From NCBI RefSeq assembly GCF_004216715.1, contig NZ_SGXG01000001.1, forward strand, positions 3,394,501 through 3,458,500: 64,000 bases of DNA. The letters are read 5' to 3'. Of the stretch, positions 45,555-54,705 are shown in pieces; position 1 is the first letter of the stretch; each line of letters starts with the position of its first letter. A model generated the notes under the pieces. It was not told the origin of the DNA. It worked only from the letters and a program-made list of their open reading frames with translations, and did not search any database. This DNA comes from Cecembia calidifontis (GTDB taxonomy: Bacteria; Bacteroidota; Bacteroidia; Cytophagales; Cyclobacteriaceae). Position numbers and translations under genes: made by a program.

Positions 45555-47105
45555 ATGAAAAGAAGGAAATTTATCAAGCATGTTGCCCATAGTTTGGCTA
45601 TACCTGGAATCTTGGGGGGATTTGGTACACCTTCATTAGGAAGGGAAATTGAGCGATTACTCCAAATGGCTACTGAAACTGGAAGGGTTTTGGTCTTGAT
45701 ATACTTGGATGGTGGAAATGATGGCCTCAATACAGTGGTCCCATTGAATAATTACAGTGCACTTACAAGAGTGAGGCCTCATGTAATCATGCCCGAGGAT
45801 GAATTAATAGAAGTTACCAATACGGATTTTGCTTTTCACCCGGCATTGGAAGGATTTAAGTCACTTTATGATGAAAGAAGACTTCAGGTCATCCATTCTG
45901 TAGGCTATCCTCAGCAGAATTTCTCCCATTTCCGGTCAAAAGATATTTGGATGAGTGCCTCTGATTCAGATCAGATTTTAAATTCAGGTTGGGCAGGAAG
46001 ATATCTTGAAAAAAACCATCCCGAGTTTCCCGAAAATTATCCGAATGAGATGCATCCCCATCCTTTAGCTGTAGAAATTGGACTGGGAGCCTCCATGTTG
46101 TTTCAAGGTGAGAGAATCGGGTTCAGCATGGTGATCAATAATGTCAACTCTTTTTATGAATTGTTGGATAAGGAGTTGGATGAAGTGCCCGATGGGCCAG
46201 TGGGTGATAAAATCCAGTACATCAGAATCATGGCCCAGCAGTCCCAGAAATATGGGAGAATTGTAAAGGAAGTAGCCGAAAAGATCAATTTTCAAAGACC
46301 TTATCCAGATACCCGATTGGCCAATCAGCTAAAAATTGTGTCTAGGTTAATAGCGGGAGGGCTAAAGACACCTTTGTATCTTGTAAGATTGGGCGGATTT
46401 GACACGCATGACAATCAGGTAGTCGATTCTGATAGAACTGTCGGGAGGCATGCTAATCTTCTAAAAGAACTAAATGATGCAATCATGGCATTTATGAAGG
46501 ATCTTGAATACCACAAAACCGTCGATAGGGTAATGGGAATGACTTTTTCGGAATTTGGCCGAAGAATAGTTTCCAATTCCAGCGGGGGGACAGACCATGG
46601 ATCAGCGGCTCCCATGTTCGTTTTTGGAAATATGTCAGAGGGTACTTTTTTGGGAGAAGCACCAAGGATAAGGGGGAGTGAAGTTTATGATGATAATTTA
46701 CCTCTTCAGTTCGATTTCAGGCAGATATATACCTCTTTGCTGAGCCAATGGTTTGAATCCAACGAGCAAATACAAATGTCCAGGAATGCAGGAAGGACCT
46801 TTGAACAGGTTCCTGTAATCAGGAACACTTTGACCAATCCGCTCAGTCCTATGGAAAGGTTGGAAGCTAAGTTTTATCCCAATCCGGTAAGGGATTTTGC
46901 CACTTTGAGTTTCAATGCTGATGGGGATGTTAAAGTTGACCTGATAGATGTCAATGGAAGGGTTTTATCCATCATCCATCAGGGAGAAGCTCCCGGAAGG
47001 CCTTTCAATAAAATGATAGATTTTGTCACCTATCCTCCGGGCAGGTATATTATTCAGATACGCACAGCCCAGTTGAGGAAAACAATTCATGTGATTAAAA
47101 TCTGA
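45555..47105 (+). CDS. DUF1501 protein with type IX secretion sorting domain
   Basis: 516 residues. A Tat-like N-terminus, KRRKFIKHVAHSLAIPGIL, is followed by the DUF1501 (sulfatase-like) domain: YLDGGNDGLNTVVP, RSKDIWMSAS, GFDTHDNQ, FSEFGRR and GTDHGSAAPMFVFG. Residues from about 440 form a type IX sorting domain (KFYPNPVRDFATLSF, then PPGRYIIQI). It should be exported and surface-attached or released. Function is unknown. It is translationally close to DUF1800. Confidence 0.9.
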   Translation: MKRRKFIKHVAHSLAIPGILGGFGTPSLGREIERLLQMATETGRVLVLIYLDGGNDGLNTVVPLNNYSALTRVRPHVIMPEDELIEVTNTDFAFHPALEGFKSLYDERRLQVIHSVGYPQQNFSHFRSKDIWMSASDSDQILNSGWAGRYLEKNHPEFPENYPNEMHPHPLAVEIGLGASMLFQGERIGFSMVINNVNSFYELLDKELDEVPDGPVGDKIQYIRIMAQQSQKYGRIVKEVAEKINFQRPYPDTRLANQLKIVSRLIAGGLKTPLYLVRLGGFDTHDNQVVDSDRTVGRHANLLKELNDAIMAFMKDLEYHKTVDRVMGMTFSEFGRRIVSNSSGGTDHGSAAPMFVFGNMSEGTFLGEAPRIRGSEVYDDNLPLQFDFRQIYTSLLSQWFESNEQIQMSRNAGRTFEQVPVIRNTLTNPLSPMERLEAKFYPNPVRDFATLSFNADGDVKVDLIDVNGRVLSIIHQGEAPGRPFNKMIDFVTYPPGRYIIQIRTAQLRKTIHVIKI

Positions 47106-47123
47106 TCCATGGAGTAAGGGCGA

Positions 47124-50100
47124 TCAGGCCAGTTCCCTTAAATCCACAGGGACTACCCTGGAAACTCCCGCTTCTATCATGGTGATTCCATAGATGATAT
47201 CTGTGCTGGCCATTGTCCGTTTGTTATGGGTAACAATGATAAATTGGGAATCTTTTGAAAATGTCTGGATGATATTGTTGAACTTATCAATATTGGCATC
47301 ATCCAATGGTGCATCCACTTCATCGAAAATACAGAATGGTGCAGGCTTCAATAGATAGATAGCAAATAGGAGGGAAGTCGCAGTCAATGTTTTTTCACCA
47401 CCGGACAGCTGATTAATGGTCAATGGCCTTTTACCCTTTGGCTTGGCCATAATTTCAATCGGGCTTTCCAATGGATTTTCTGGATCCACCAATTTAAGAT
47501 CACAGTCATCTTCAGCAGTAAACAGAGACCGGAATACTTTAACAAAATTTTCTTTAATCTTTCCGAACGCCTCTAAGAAGGTATCCTTGGCCACCTGATC
47601 AATTTCATCAATGGTTTCCATCAAGGAGTTTTTAGCTTTGATCAGGTCTTCTTTTTGGGTTTGGATAAAGGAATGCCTTTGTTTGATTTCATCATAGGCC
47701 TCCATGGCCATAGGATTGATGGGACCTATTTTCTCTAATCTTTCCTTGGCTCTTGAAACGATTTCCCTGATGTCGGATTCACTTAATTCAAGGTAATCCT
47801 GATCCAATTCAGGGTTTTCTTCCATCAGTTGATCCAAATCGATTTCAAATTCCACGCTCAGCCTTTCCTTCATGCTGGCCAACTTCAATTTGACCTCATT
47901 CATGGAATGCTGCATCTCCTGGATCAAAGTATCCAAAGATTCCTTGGATTTTTGAAGTTCACGGATTTGTTTGTCGGTTTCATCAATTTCACCCCGGCAG
48001 GCGTAATAATCTTTTTCCGCCTCATTTACTCCTTTTTCAATACTTTCTTTCTCAGCGTACAGTTCAATGAGTTCATCATCTTTGATTTCCTTGTTTTCCA
48101 GTAATGTCTTGATTTCCTGGTCAATTCCGCCCAGTTCCTGCTGTGATTTCTCTATACGCTCTTTACTGCTTTCAAATGCTGTTTGCTTGAATTCAATTTC
48201 CTGCTCTAAGGAATTGACCCTGTTCATTTGCTGATGGAAAAGGATATTTTCCTGGTTGAATGCTGCTGATTTTTGGCTGAGCATCTCACTTTCCGATTGG
48301 AGTCTGACATTTACCTCTTCCAATTCCAGTTCCAATTGTTCAAAGGCAATTTTTACCTCCTCCAATTCAGGGGTTATGGTTTCCAAACTAAACTGCAAGG
48401 TCTCTATCCTGTCCAATATATCTTCCCTTTTATTGGCATTGGAAGAAAGCAATTCGCTCAGTTGTTCTTTTTTGGTTCTGACAGAAACGTATTCCTGATT
48501 GATTTCAGAGATTTCCTGTTGTAATTTTTCGATGGAAGATTTAAACGACACCTCCTTCAATTTAAGGAGATCACTCAGTTTTTCGTCCAGATTAGAGCGG
48601 GTAGATGAAACCTTTTTGTTCAGCTCTTTGATTTCTTTCTCCAGTTTTTCGAGATTCTTCGCCCTACCGATCCTTTTTCCTTCAAAAAGTCCCACAGAGC
48701 CACCGGATATGCTGAATTTCCTTTTGGTAAATTTTCCGCTTTCCGTGATGAAAATTGCGCTTTGATCTTTTGGAAAGTCCTGATATTCACCACGGACGAT
48801 ATAGACATCATCCAGTATAAAACCGATCAATTTGGCATACTTCTCATCGTATTCGATGATTTCTGTTGCCGGTAGGGCATTGGGAAATAATTTGGTCTGG
48901 GTAGGATGGAAACTGTTAAAATGTTCCAAAACAAAAAAATTGGCCTTGCCCCGGGCGGCATCACTCAATAAATTGACAGCGGCTATGGCCTGAGCTTCTG
49001 TTTCTACTACATAGTAGTTCATGTAGTTTTCCAAATAATTCTCTATGGTGACCCTGTATTTTTCTTCTGTCGTCAGGATGTCAGAAAGCAAAGGAGTGTC
49101 TTTAGCCCAATTGGGACTTTTTTTCAGGAATTTAATGGCTTCAGGAAATCCTTCAAGGTTTTCCACCAAGGATTTGGTAAGGTTGAACTCATTCTGCTTG
49201 GCATCCAATTTTCGGGAGTTTTGGGTTACTTCCTCCCTGATCATTTCAATGATTCTGTTGGCCTCTTCGATTTTGTTCAATTGGTCTTCTTCTTTAGCTT
49301 TCAGGGCCGCCAAGTCCTGTGTTTTAGCATCCAATTCCTCTTTGAGAAGAAGCATTTTATCTTCAAATTCCGCAAGATTTGATACCTGACTGCTATCATC
49401 CGAAGCCGTCTTCTCCAATTCTTGTTTTAAGGTTGAAAGTTGAATTTGTTTGATTTCCAGCTCCTTGGTGAGCTGGTATAATCGGTCTTTTTTTACAGAG
49501 TAATCCCTTGATAGGGTTTTTTGCTTTTCCTGAATATGTGCCTGTTCGGTTTTTTGGGATTCATAAGCAGCCCGCAATTCTTCAACAATGATTTCCTTTT
49601 CGTTCAGAATTTTTTCTGCAGACTCTTTTTCCTGTTCTAAGGACCTGATACTGAATCCTGCCCTGTCATTGGATTTTCTGTCCGCATCAATCTGCTCACG
49701 TAGCTTTTGGGCCCTGTCTTCTAAAAATCTAAGCCGTTCATTTTTGATTTTTTTATCACTCTCAAACTGACGGATTTTGTTCACATGCTCATTGAGTGTC
49801 TTTTGTCGGGAGGCAAGCAACTTTTCCTTATTGATCAGTTCTGCCTTATTCTCTTCCAATTGGGCCTCTTTTTGGGCGATTTTTGTATTGATGCCCATTT
49901 TTCTGTCCTGCTCTTCCTGTATTTTTTGGTGGAGTCCTATAAGGGCATCGGTAAGTTTTCCTACCGAGCGCTTGGCCAGATTGATGCTTGCCTCTTTGTA
50001 TTCCTTTTTGATTTCAAAATATTTGGCAGTTTGTTTGGCCTGCTTCTCAAGGCTTTTGAGGTTTTTGTCAATTTCAAAAAGCACATCTTCCACACGCTCC

Positions 50101-50663
50101 AGGTCGGCATCAGTATCTTCGAGTTTGCGCAGGGTCTCTTTCTTTCGGGTCTTGAATTTGGATATGCCAGCTGCTTCTTCAAATAATTCCCTTCGGGAAT
50201 TGTTTTTGTCATTGAGAAGCTCATCGATCATTTTCAGTTCAATGATGGCGTAACTATTCGAATTGATTCCCGTATCCATGAAAAGATTGGTGATATCCTT
50301 TAAACGGCAGGCAACTCCATTTAAAAGATATTCACTTTCACCGCTTCTGTAATAGCGACGGGTAATGGTCACATGGGTGTATTCAGTTGGTAATAGGTTT
50401 TTGGTGTTTTCAAAGGTCAGAGAAACTTCAGCCATATTGGTTGGCTTGCGGTTTTTGGTTCCGTTAAAAATCACGTTTTCCATTTTATCGGACCGAAGCA
50501 TGCGGGACTTCTGCTCTCCTAAAACCCACCGGATGGCGTCCACTACATTGGATTTACCACAACCATTCGGTCCTACCACACCAGTGATTCCCTTATCAAA
50601 ATGGATAACCATACGGTCTCCAAAACTCTTAAAACCTTTGATCTCAAGCTTACTCAGCAGCAT
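47124..50663 (-). CDS. smc: Chromosome segregation protein SMC
   Basis: 1179 residues. Walker A VGPNGCGKSN near residue 31, two long coiled coils flanking a hinge (about 510-640), the signature LSGGEKTLTA near residue 1085 and Walker B FCIFDEVDAPLDD. SMC dimers compact and resolve chromosomes with ScpA/B. It is monocistronic on the minus strand behind a consensus promoter. The large plus-strand frames inside it are shadows of its coiled coil. Confidence 0.96.
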   Translation of the reverse strand: MLLSKLEIKGFKSFGDRMVIHFDKGITGVVGPNGCGKSNVVDAIRWVLGEQKSRMLRSDKMENVIFNGTKNRKPTNMAEVSLTFENTKNLLPTEYTHVTITRRYYRSGESEYLLNGVACRLKDITNLFMDTGINSNSYAIIELKMIDELLNDKNNSRRELFEEAAGISKFKTRKKETLRKLEDTDADLERVEDVLFEIDKNLKSLEKQAKQTAKYFEIKKEYKEASINLAKRSVGKLTDALIGLHQKIQEEQDRKMGINTKIAQKEAQLEENKAELINKEKLLASRQKTLNEHVNKIRQFESDKKIKNERLRFLEDRAQKLREQIDADRKSNDRAGFSIRSLEQEKESAEKILNEKEIIVEELRAAYESQKTEQAHIQEKQKTLSRDYSVKKDRLYQLTKELEIKQIQLSTLKQELEKTASDDSSQVSNLAEFEDKMLLLKEELDAKTQDLAALKAKEEDQLNKIEEANRIIEMIREEVTQNSRKLDAKQNEFNLTKSLVENLEGFPEAIKFLKKSPNWAKDTPLLSDILTTEEKYRVTIENYLENYMNYYVVETEAQAIAAVNLLSDAARGKANFFVLEHFNSFHPTQTKLFPNALPATEIIEYDEKYAKLIGFILDDVYIVRGEYQDFPKDQSAIFITESGKFTKRKFSISGGSVGLFEGKRIGRAKNLEKLEKEIKELNKKVSSTRSNLDEKLSDLLKLKEVSFKSSIEKLQQEISEINQEYVSVRTKKEQLSELLSSNANKREDILDRIETLQFSLETITPELEEVKIAFEQLELELEEVNVRLQSESEMLSQKSAAFNQENILFHQQMNRVNSLEQEIEFKQTAFESSKERIEKSQQELGGIDQEIKTLLENKEIKDDELIELYAEKESIEKGVNEAEKDYYACRGEIDETDKQIRELQKSKESLDTLIQEMQHSMNEVKLKLASMKERLSVEFEIDLDQLMEENPELDQDYLELSESDIREIVSRAKERLEKIGPINPMAMEAYDEIKQRHSFIQTQKEDLIKAKNSLMETIDEIDQVAKDTFLEAFGKIKENFVKVFRSLFTAEDDCDLKLVDPENPLESPIEIMAKPKGKRPLTINQLSGGEKTLTATSLLFAIYLLKPAPFCIFDEVDAPLDDANIDKFNNIIQTFSKDSQFIIVTHNKRTMASTDIIYGITMIEAGVSRVVPVDLRELA

Positions 50664-50691
50664 CCTACAACCTTTGAAATTGAATAACGAA

Positions 50692-50721
50692 CAAAATTAA
50701 CCTATTTCAGAAATATACCAA
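50692..50721 (-). promoter_or_regulatory. Consensus promoter of smc
   Basis: On the minus strand TTG (50721-50719), a 19-base spacer, then TAATTTTG (50699-50692). This exactly fits the Bacteroidota TTG-N19-TAnnTTTG pattern and sits 29 bases upstream of the smc ATG. Confidence 0.65.
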
Positions 50722-50774
50722 GGATGTGCAAGAGATGGCTTTTTTAGTTATCTTGCATTTAAAATTCGAACAAA

Positions 50775-51308
50775 GTGGACGCAGGAAATATCATCTATCT
50801 CGTAGCAATTATTATCTATTTCATATACACGGCATTAAAAAAGGCGAAACCGGAAGAAGAAATAGAAAGACCGGATATGGCTCAGGAAAGAAAGGAGCAG
50901 AGGAGACCTGTATCTTTTGAGGAATTGCTGAAAGAGATAAGGGCAGGACAGCAAGAAATGAAAAGGGATCTGGAACAAACAGGTCAGGGAAGGGCTGCAG
51001 AAGAAAGATCAGAGCCTCAAAAAACTTTTCAGGACAGACAGCCTGCTTACCGTCCACAAAAAATCAAACAGCCAAAGGCATACGAACAATTTCAAGGGGA
51101 AATTTCTGAGAGGGAAATGCCCAAGTTGAGAACCTTGAATGAACAGATATCCCTTGAAGCTTCCCTTGAGGGGATCAAATCATCATTGAGATCCGATTCC
51201 GTGGAGAAAGAAAGGAAAGAAAACAGATATCGTCAGTTGCTTAAAGATCCCAGGTCAGTTAAGGATGCGGTGGTTTTGAGCGAAGTATTGACCAGAAAAC
51301 ACTTTTGA
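50775..51308 (+). CDS. Single-pass membrane protein of unknown function
   Basis: 177 residues starting at GTG 50775, since no suitable upstream ATG exists. One membrane helix at residues 5-22 (IIYLVAIIIYFIYTA), then a long charged, glutamine- and glutamate-rich disordered region with repeated KEIRAGQQEMKRDLEQ-like helix, and a C-terminal segment ending LTRKHF. It is divergent from smc. I do not recognise the family. Confidence 0.65.
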   Translation: MDAGNIIYLVAIIIYFIYTALKKAKPEEEIERPDMAQERKEQRRPVSFEELLKEIRAGQQEMKRDLEQTGQGRAAEERSEPQKTFQDRQPAYRPQKIKQPKAYEQFQGEISEREMPKLRTLNEQISLEASLEGIKSSLRSDSVEKERKENRYRQLLKDPRSVKDAVVLSEVLTRKHF

Positions 51309-51360
51309 TCACTCGATTTAATCTGTTCATTTTTTGTTTGTAACCGTTTATTTCCGGTCA

Positions 51361-51413
51361 AAAACAATATTGTTTTAGTTGAAGTTAATAGCTTATGTTA
51401 TCCACAATAAGCT
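51361..51413. promoter_or_regulatory. Two palindromes upstream of the Rieske gene
   Basis: A perfect 16-base palindrome AAAACAATATTGTTTT (51361-51376) and an AGCTTAT...ATAAGCT inverted repeat (51390-51396 with 51407-51413) lie 26-78 bases before the ATG at 51439. They could be operator sites for the Rieske-YceI-DUF5777 operon. Confidence 0.4.
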
Positions 51414-51438
51414 TTTAATTCACATAAAAACTTCTCCT

Positions 51439-51594
51439 ATGAAAACCTTGGAAAAAGTACAAACGGGCATTCTCTCTGCGGAGAGAAGGGATTTTTTAAA
51501 AAAATCCGGTGCGCTTGCAATCATGTCAGCTTTTGGTGTAGGTTTTTTTAGGGCCTCTTGGAAAATTCCTTCGGAATTAGGGAGTAGAGCTTAA
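51439..51594 (+). pseudogene. Rieske protein, 5' part, broken by an IS
   Basis: ATG 51439 opens a gene whose first 37 codons carry a twin-arginine-like signal (ERRDFLKKSGALAIM) leading to FGVGFF. At 51551 the frame enters IS DNA and stops at 51594. After removal of the IS and one copy of the TTTTTA duplication, the frame rejoins 53251 exactly, giving FFTSC (a Tat lipoprotein box) and an intact 162-residue Rieske protein. Confidence 0.88.
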
Positions 51595-53244
51595 ACTAAG
51601 TTCTACTTTCTTTTTTTTGGAGACTTTGGGCATTAATTTGCGGTCAATTTGAGTACGGAAAAGTACAATTTAGGCTTCGGTTTTGGATGCGTTGGGCCAT
51701 GATTTGCAGTATGGGCACACTGCTCCCATGAAGATCTTTTTTGGTGATTTTTATGCTGATCGTTGTAGGGGTGGGCTTTCCTTTGCTGCCCTTCTTTTTG
51801 CTATCAGAACCGCATTTGCTGACATAATCCCAAAAAATATCATCAGTTTTTCTCTTTTCTCCCCTTTCACCTTGATTTTGCCAAGCCCATAATGGTTTTT
51901 GTTTGTCCCAAAAACACCTTCCATTACAGTAGCTCTCTGTCTGGAGATTTCAGAGCTTAGTACTTTTTCTGCTTTGCTTAATTGTTTGGGGCCTTTTTTT
52001 GGGAAGCAGGTGAAGATCTTCTGATGGGTACAGAATACACGGTTTTTGTTTGTTGCATATATTCTGTCCGCTCCAAGCTGTCTGGCAGGACCGAAAAATC
52101 TTTTATGCTTTGCTACTGACAGCTTCAGTCTTGTACATTCATTGAATGCATTAAAATCCAGTTTGTCAATAAAAGCAAGACCATCCACCTGTAAGATATG
52201 GGCTTTGGCACCAAACTCTACAGGCTTATTCTCCTTCCCTCTCACTATTGGTCGGAGATATGGTTTATGAAGTGACACAATCCTATCCTTGAGTTTGGAA
52301 GGAGGATTGTCCAACAGGAACTCCTGTTGCTGACATATCTTTTTTACCACCCCAAACCTTGAAAAGTCTTTCAGATCAAGGCCCGCTCCTTTGTTTTTGT
52401 CCAAAACCTCCTGAAGCTGTTCTATGCCTTTGTTGAGAAGATACACCAATGCTTTTCTTCTTCTGAGTGTTTCCTTAAAACTGTTTTTCCTTTTTCTCGA
52501 ATAAGTCGTTTGGGCGAGTTTCTGCTCCCTGAATTTGGATCTTGGCCTTTTGATACCCAGGTCTGAACAGATCCTGAATAGCTGATCTTCAAAAACCCAT
52601 TCACAGCACTCCCAAAGAAGCTTTACGTCAGTTGGAAAACGTATGTACGACTCATAGCAGGTGGCATCCATCAGAAGTACATGGCTGTTATTGACATCAT
52701 GTTTCCAGTGCAGGATAAGAATCTCCTGAAGCTTCTCCCATTCACAATGGGTTTCAATATAAGCCCTTATACGGGTCATAATGGTCATGTCTTTAATCTG
52801 CTCATTTTCTGCCAATACTTTCCCGCAGAAATACTGGAGAGACCAGTCAGTATTGAAGCGTTCCAGAAGATGCCGGTCGCTGACATTCAGATATGCTTTT
52901 AAAAACATAAGTGCAAACATACCCTTGGGACCAAACCAGCTTGGAGCACCTCTTCCCGAAAGTTCTCTTGGGAGACATGAAACAAGTTCATCCCAAGGGA
53001 TACTGTCATGAACCTGACCTAACAATGAATTCTTGAAAAAGTGATATTTTGGAGAATATCCATCGAAATCTTTGAAAAGAGGAAGCTGAGCCATATCTTT
53101 AATCGTATTTAAGTCTGCAACCTTAAAATACAAAAAAGAAAACCCCGAAAAAAGCTCAAAACAGCCGATTTCGTGGTTTTTGTGTTATGTTTTTGTTATT
53201 TATTTAATTGACTTTCAGTCAATTAAGAATTAAACAAGAGACCC
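51551..53244. mobile_element. Insertion sequence, 1694 bp, IS5/IS1182-like
   Basis: Imperfect inverted repeats GGGCCTCTTG (51551-51560) and CAAGAGACCC (53235-53244), similar for about 20 bases (15 of 20). Flanked by TTTTTA direct repeats (51545-51550 and 53245-53250). It carries one transposase on the minus strand. The family call rests on the transposase style. Confidence 0.85.
51751..53133 (-). CDS. DDE transposase with DUF772-like N-terminal domain (IS5/IS1182-like)
   Basis: 460 residues. The N-terminal region (WSLQYFCGKVL) matches the DUF772 transposase N-domain, then VLLMDATCYESYIRFPTD with the first catalytic Asp, the second Asp near ADRIYATNKN and the glutamate in RATVMEGVFGTNKNHYGL. 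It is uninterrupted and looks functional. The exact IS family is uncertain: a 6-bp target repeat is not typical of IS5. Confidence 0.85.
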   Translation of the reverse strand: MYFKVADLNTIKDMAQLPLFKDFDGYSPKYHFFKNSLLGQVHDSIPWDELVSCLPRELSGRGAPSWFGPKGMFALMFLKAYLNVSDRHLLERFNTDWSLQYFCGKVLAENEQIKDMTIMTRIRAYIETHCEWEKLQEILILHWKHDVNNSHVLLMDATCYESYIRFPTDVKLLWECCEWVFEDQLFRICSDLGIKRPRSKFREQKLAQTTYSRKRKNSFKETLRRRKALVYLLNKGIEQLQEVLDKNKGAGLDLKDFSRFGVVKKICQQQEFLLDNPPSKLKDRIVSLHKPYLRPIVRGKENKPVEFGAKAHILQVDGLAFIDKLDFNAFNECTRLKLSVAKHKRFFGPARQLGADRIYATNKNRVFCTHQKIFTCFPKKGPKQLSKAEKVLSSEISRQRATVMEGVFGTNKNHYGLGKIKVKGEKREKLMIFFGIMSANAVLIAKRRAAKESPPLQRSA

Positions 53245-53250
53245 TTTTTA

Positions 53251-53627
53251 CTTCATGTTCAGAAGATGATGATACCCCTGGTTTACCGCAAGCACCGAGT
53301 ACTGGTATCAGTGTACAAGGGAATCAGGTGATTGTAAACCTGGATGAGGCTACAGCATTGAACAATCAGGGAGGCTGGGCTTTGGTTACTTCTGCCAGAG
53401 TGCTTATCGTGAATATAGGTAACAATCGTTTCAGTGCTTTGACTTCTGTTTGTACACATAGCAATTGTGATAGAAATTGGACGTTCTCCAATAATGTTTT
53501 TACATGTACCTGTCATGGTTCCAGGTTCAATACGGATGGATCAGTGGTGAATGGTCCCGCTATCCGACCTCTTACAAGCTTTCCTACTACTTTAAACGGC
53601 CGGACACTTACCGTTGATTTTGGATGA
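53251..53627 (+). pseudogene. Rieske protein, 3' part
   Basis: Continues the gene begun at 51439. The [2Fe-2S] ligands are present and correctly spaced: CTH, 15 residues, then CTCHGS. The ATG at 53208 reads through the IS end and is an artefact. The stop TGA overlaps the ATG of the YceI gene (ATGA at 53624), so the two were translationally coupled. Confidence 0.9.
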
Positions 53628-53662
53628 GATTCTTGCCAAAAAAAATCCTGCTCATTTCTTTT
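53624..53662 (+). pseudogene. YceI gene, 5' part (13 codons)
   Basis: ATG 53624 overlaps the Rieske stop and opens a signal peptide MRFLPKKILLISF. The IS1595 element begins at 53663. Together with the 3' part the restored gene is 185 codons with a complete signal peptide ending YAQ. Confidence 0.8.
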
Positions 53663-54697
53663 TATGTGTATCCGCTTGAATGCACGTGACAAAATTTGAC
53701 AGTAAGTGTCAAATAGTTGTAGATTGGCATCCGCTGTTGTTTCTTGTATAAAAATAGGAAACATTATGACGATACTTCAATTTCTACAATACTTTCCAGA
53801 TGAAGAAAGCTGCGAAATTTATATCAAAGAGAGCAGAGAAAAGGCAGGCATATGCTGTAAAAGCTGCAAATCCATTACCAAGCATTACTGGTTCAGTGGT
53901 GGAAAATTCTTTGAGTGCAGTCAATGCAGAAGGAGGAGCTCCCTAAAAAGTGGAACAGTAATGGAAAACAGTAAGATATCTCTTCACACCTGGATGTTGG
54001 CTTTTATTTTCATGTCAGCTACTAAGAAGGGCTTTTCCTGTCTTGAATTCCAAAGGCAGGTTGGATTGTCAAGGTATGACACTGCCTTCAGACTGATGCA
54101 TAAGATACGTGCCATGATGGGTAAAAGGGATTCCCTGTATATCTTAAATGACATGATTGAGTTTGATGAATGCTTTGTAGAAGTTGCAACTCCAAAACAG
54201 GTAAAACAGCATCTTAAACGAGGAAAAGGTAGCCAAAGACAGGCAAAAGTAGCTGTTGCTGCTGAATCTACCCCTCTTGAAGATCCCAAAACTGGAAAGA
54301 AGGACAGGGCATGTGGCTATTATAAAATGGAAGTAATCGGAAAAGTGGATGCAGATCATGTCAACAAATTCATTAAGAAGAATGCAGCTGGAGATATCGT
54401 CCTGTTTACCGACAAAAACACAGCCTATGTTGACATTGCAGATATTGTTGACACACATTATATGGTCGTTTCAGATAAAGTAAGTGTCAATGAAACCCTA
54501 AAATGGGTACATAAGGGAATCAGTAACCTAAAAAGAAATCTCTTGGGAATACATCACATGATCACGTATAAATATTTACAGAACTACCTCAATGAATTTG
54601 TCTATAAGCTTAACCGAAGATATTTTGGAGAAAGGTTATTTGACAGACTGATTGTTGCAGCTGTTCATCCTTACGTGCAGTAATGCGGATACACATA
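53663..54697. mobile_element. IS1595-family insertion sequence, about 1035 bp
   Basis: Inverted repeats beginning TATGTGTATCCGC, matching for 22 of 25 bases, bound 53663-54697. Flanking 8-base repeats TTTCTTTT (53655-53662) and TTTTTTTT (54698-54705) differ at one base; 8 bp is the usual IS1595 duplication. Exact edges may shift by two bases in the T-runs. Confidence 0.88.
53766..54683 (+). CDS. IS1595-family transposase
   Basis: 305 residues from ATG 53766 (the ATG-like start at 53706 lies in the IS end). N-terminal zinc ribbon (CCKSC...CSQCRRRSS), LHTWMLAFIFMS, then the ISXO2-like DDE core: FDECFVEV with the first Asp, LFTDKNTAY with the second, and KRNLLGIHHM near the end. Full length and uninterrupted. 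Confidence 0.92.
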   Translation: MTILQFLQYFPDEESCEIYIKESREKAGICCKSCKSITKHYWFSGGKFFECSQCRRRSSLKSGTVMENSKISLHTWMLAFIFMSATKKGFSCLEFQRQVGLSRYDTAFRLMHKIRAMMGKRDSLYILNDMIEFDECFVEVATPKQVKQHLKRGKGSQRQAKVAVAAESTPLEDPKTGKKDRACGYYKMEVIGKVDADHVNKFIKKNAAGDIVLFTDKNTAYVDIADIVDTHYMVVSDKVSVNETLKWVHKGISNLKRNLLGIHHMITYKYLQNYLNEFVYKLNRRYFGERLFDRLIVAAVHPYVQ

Positions 54698-54705
54698 TTT
54701 TTTTT

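Noticed and set aside
49777..50253. Long plus-strand open frames inside smc
   Set aside because: They are the antisense of the SMC coiled coil, serine- and leucine-rich, with no plausible start context.
53208..53250. ATG at 53208 as the Rieske start
   Set aside because: It lies in the right end of the IS; the true gene starts at 51439 and rejoins at 53251.
54652..54705. ATG-type start at 54652 for YceI
   Set aside because: It lies in the right end of IS1595. The original start is at 53624, overlapping the Rieske stop.
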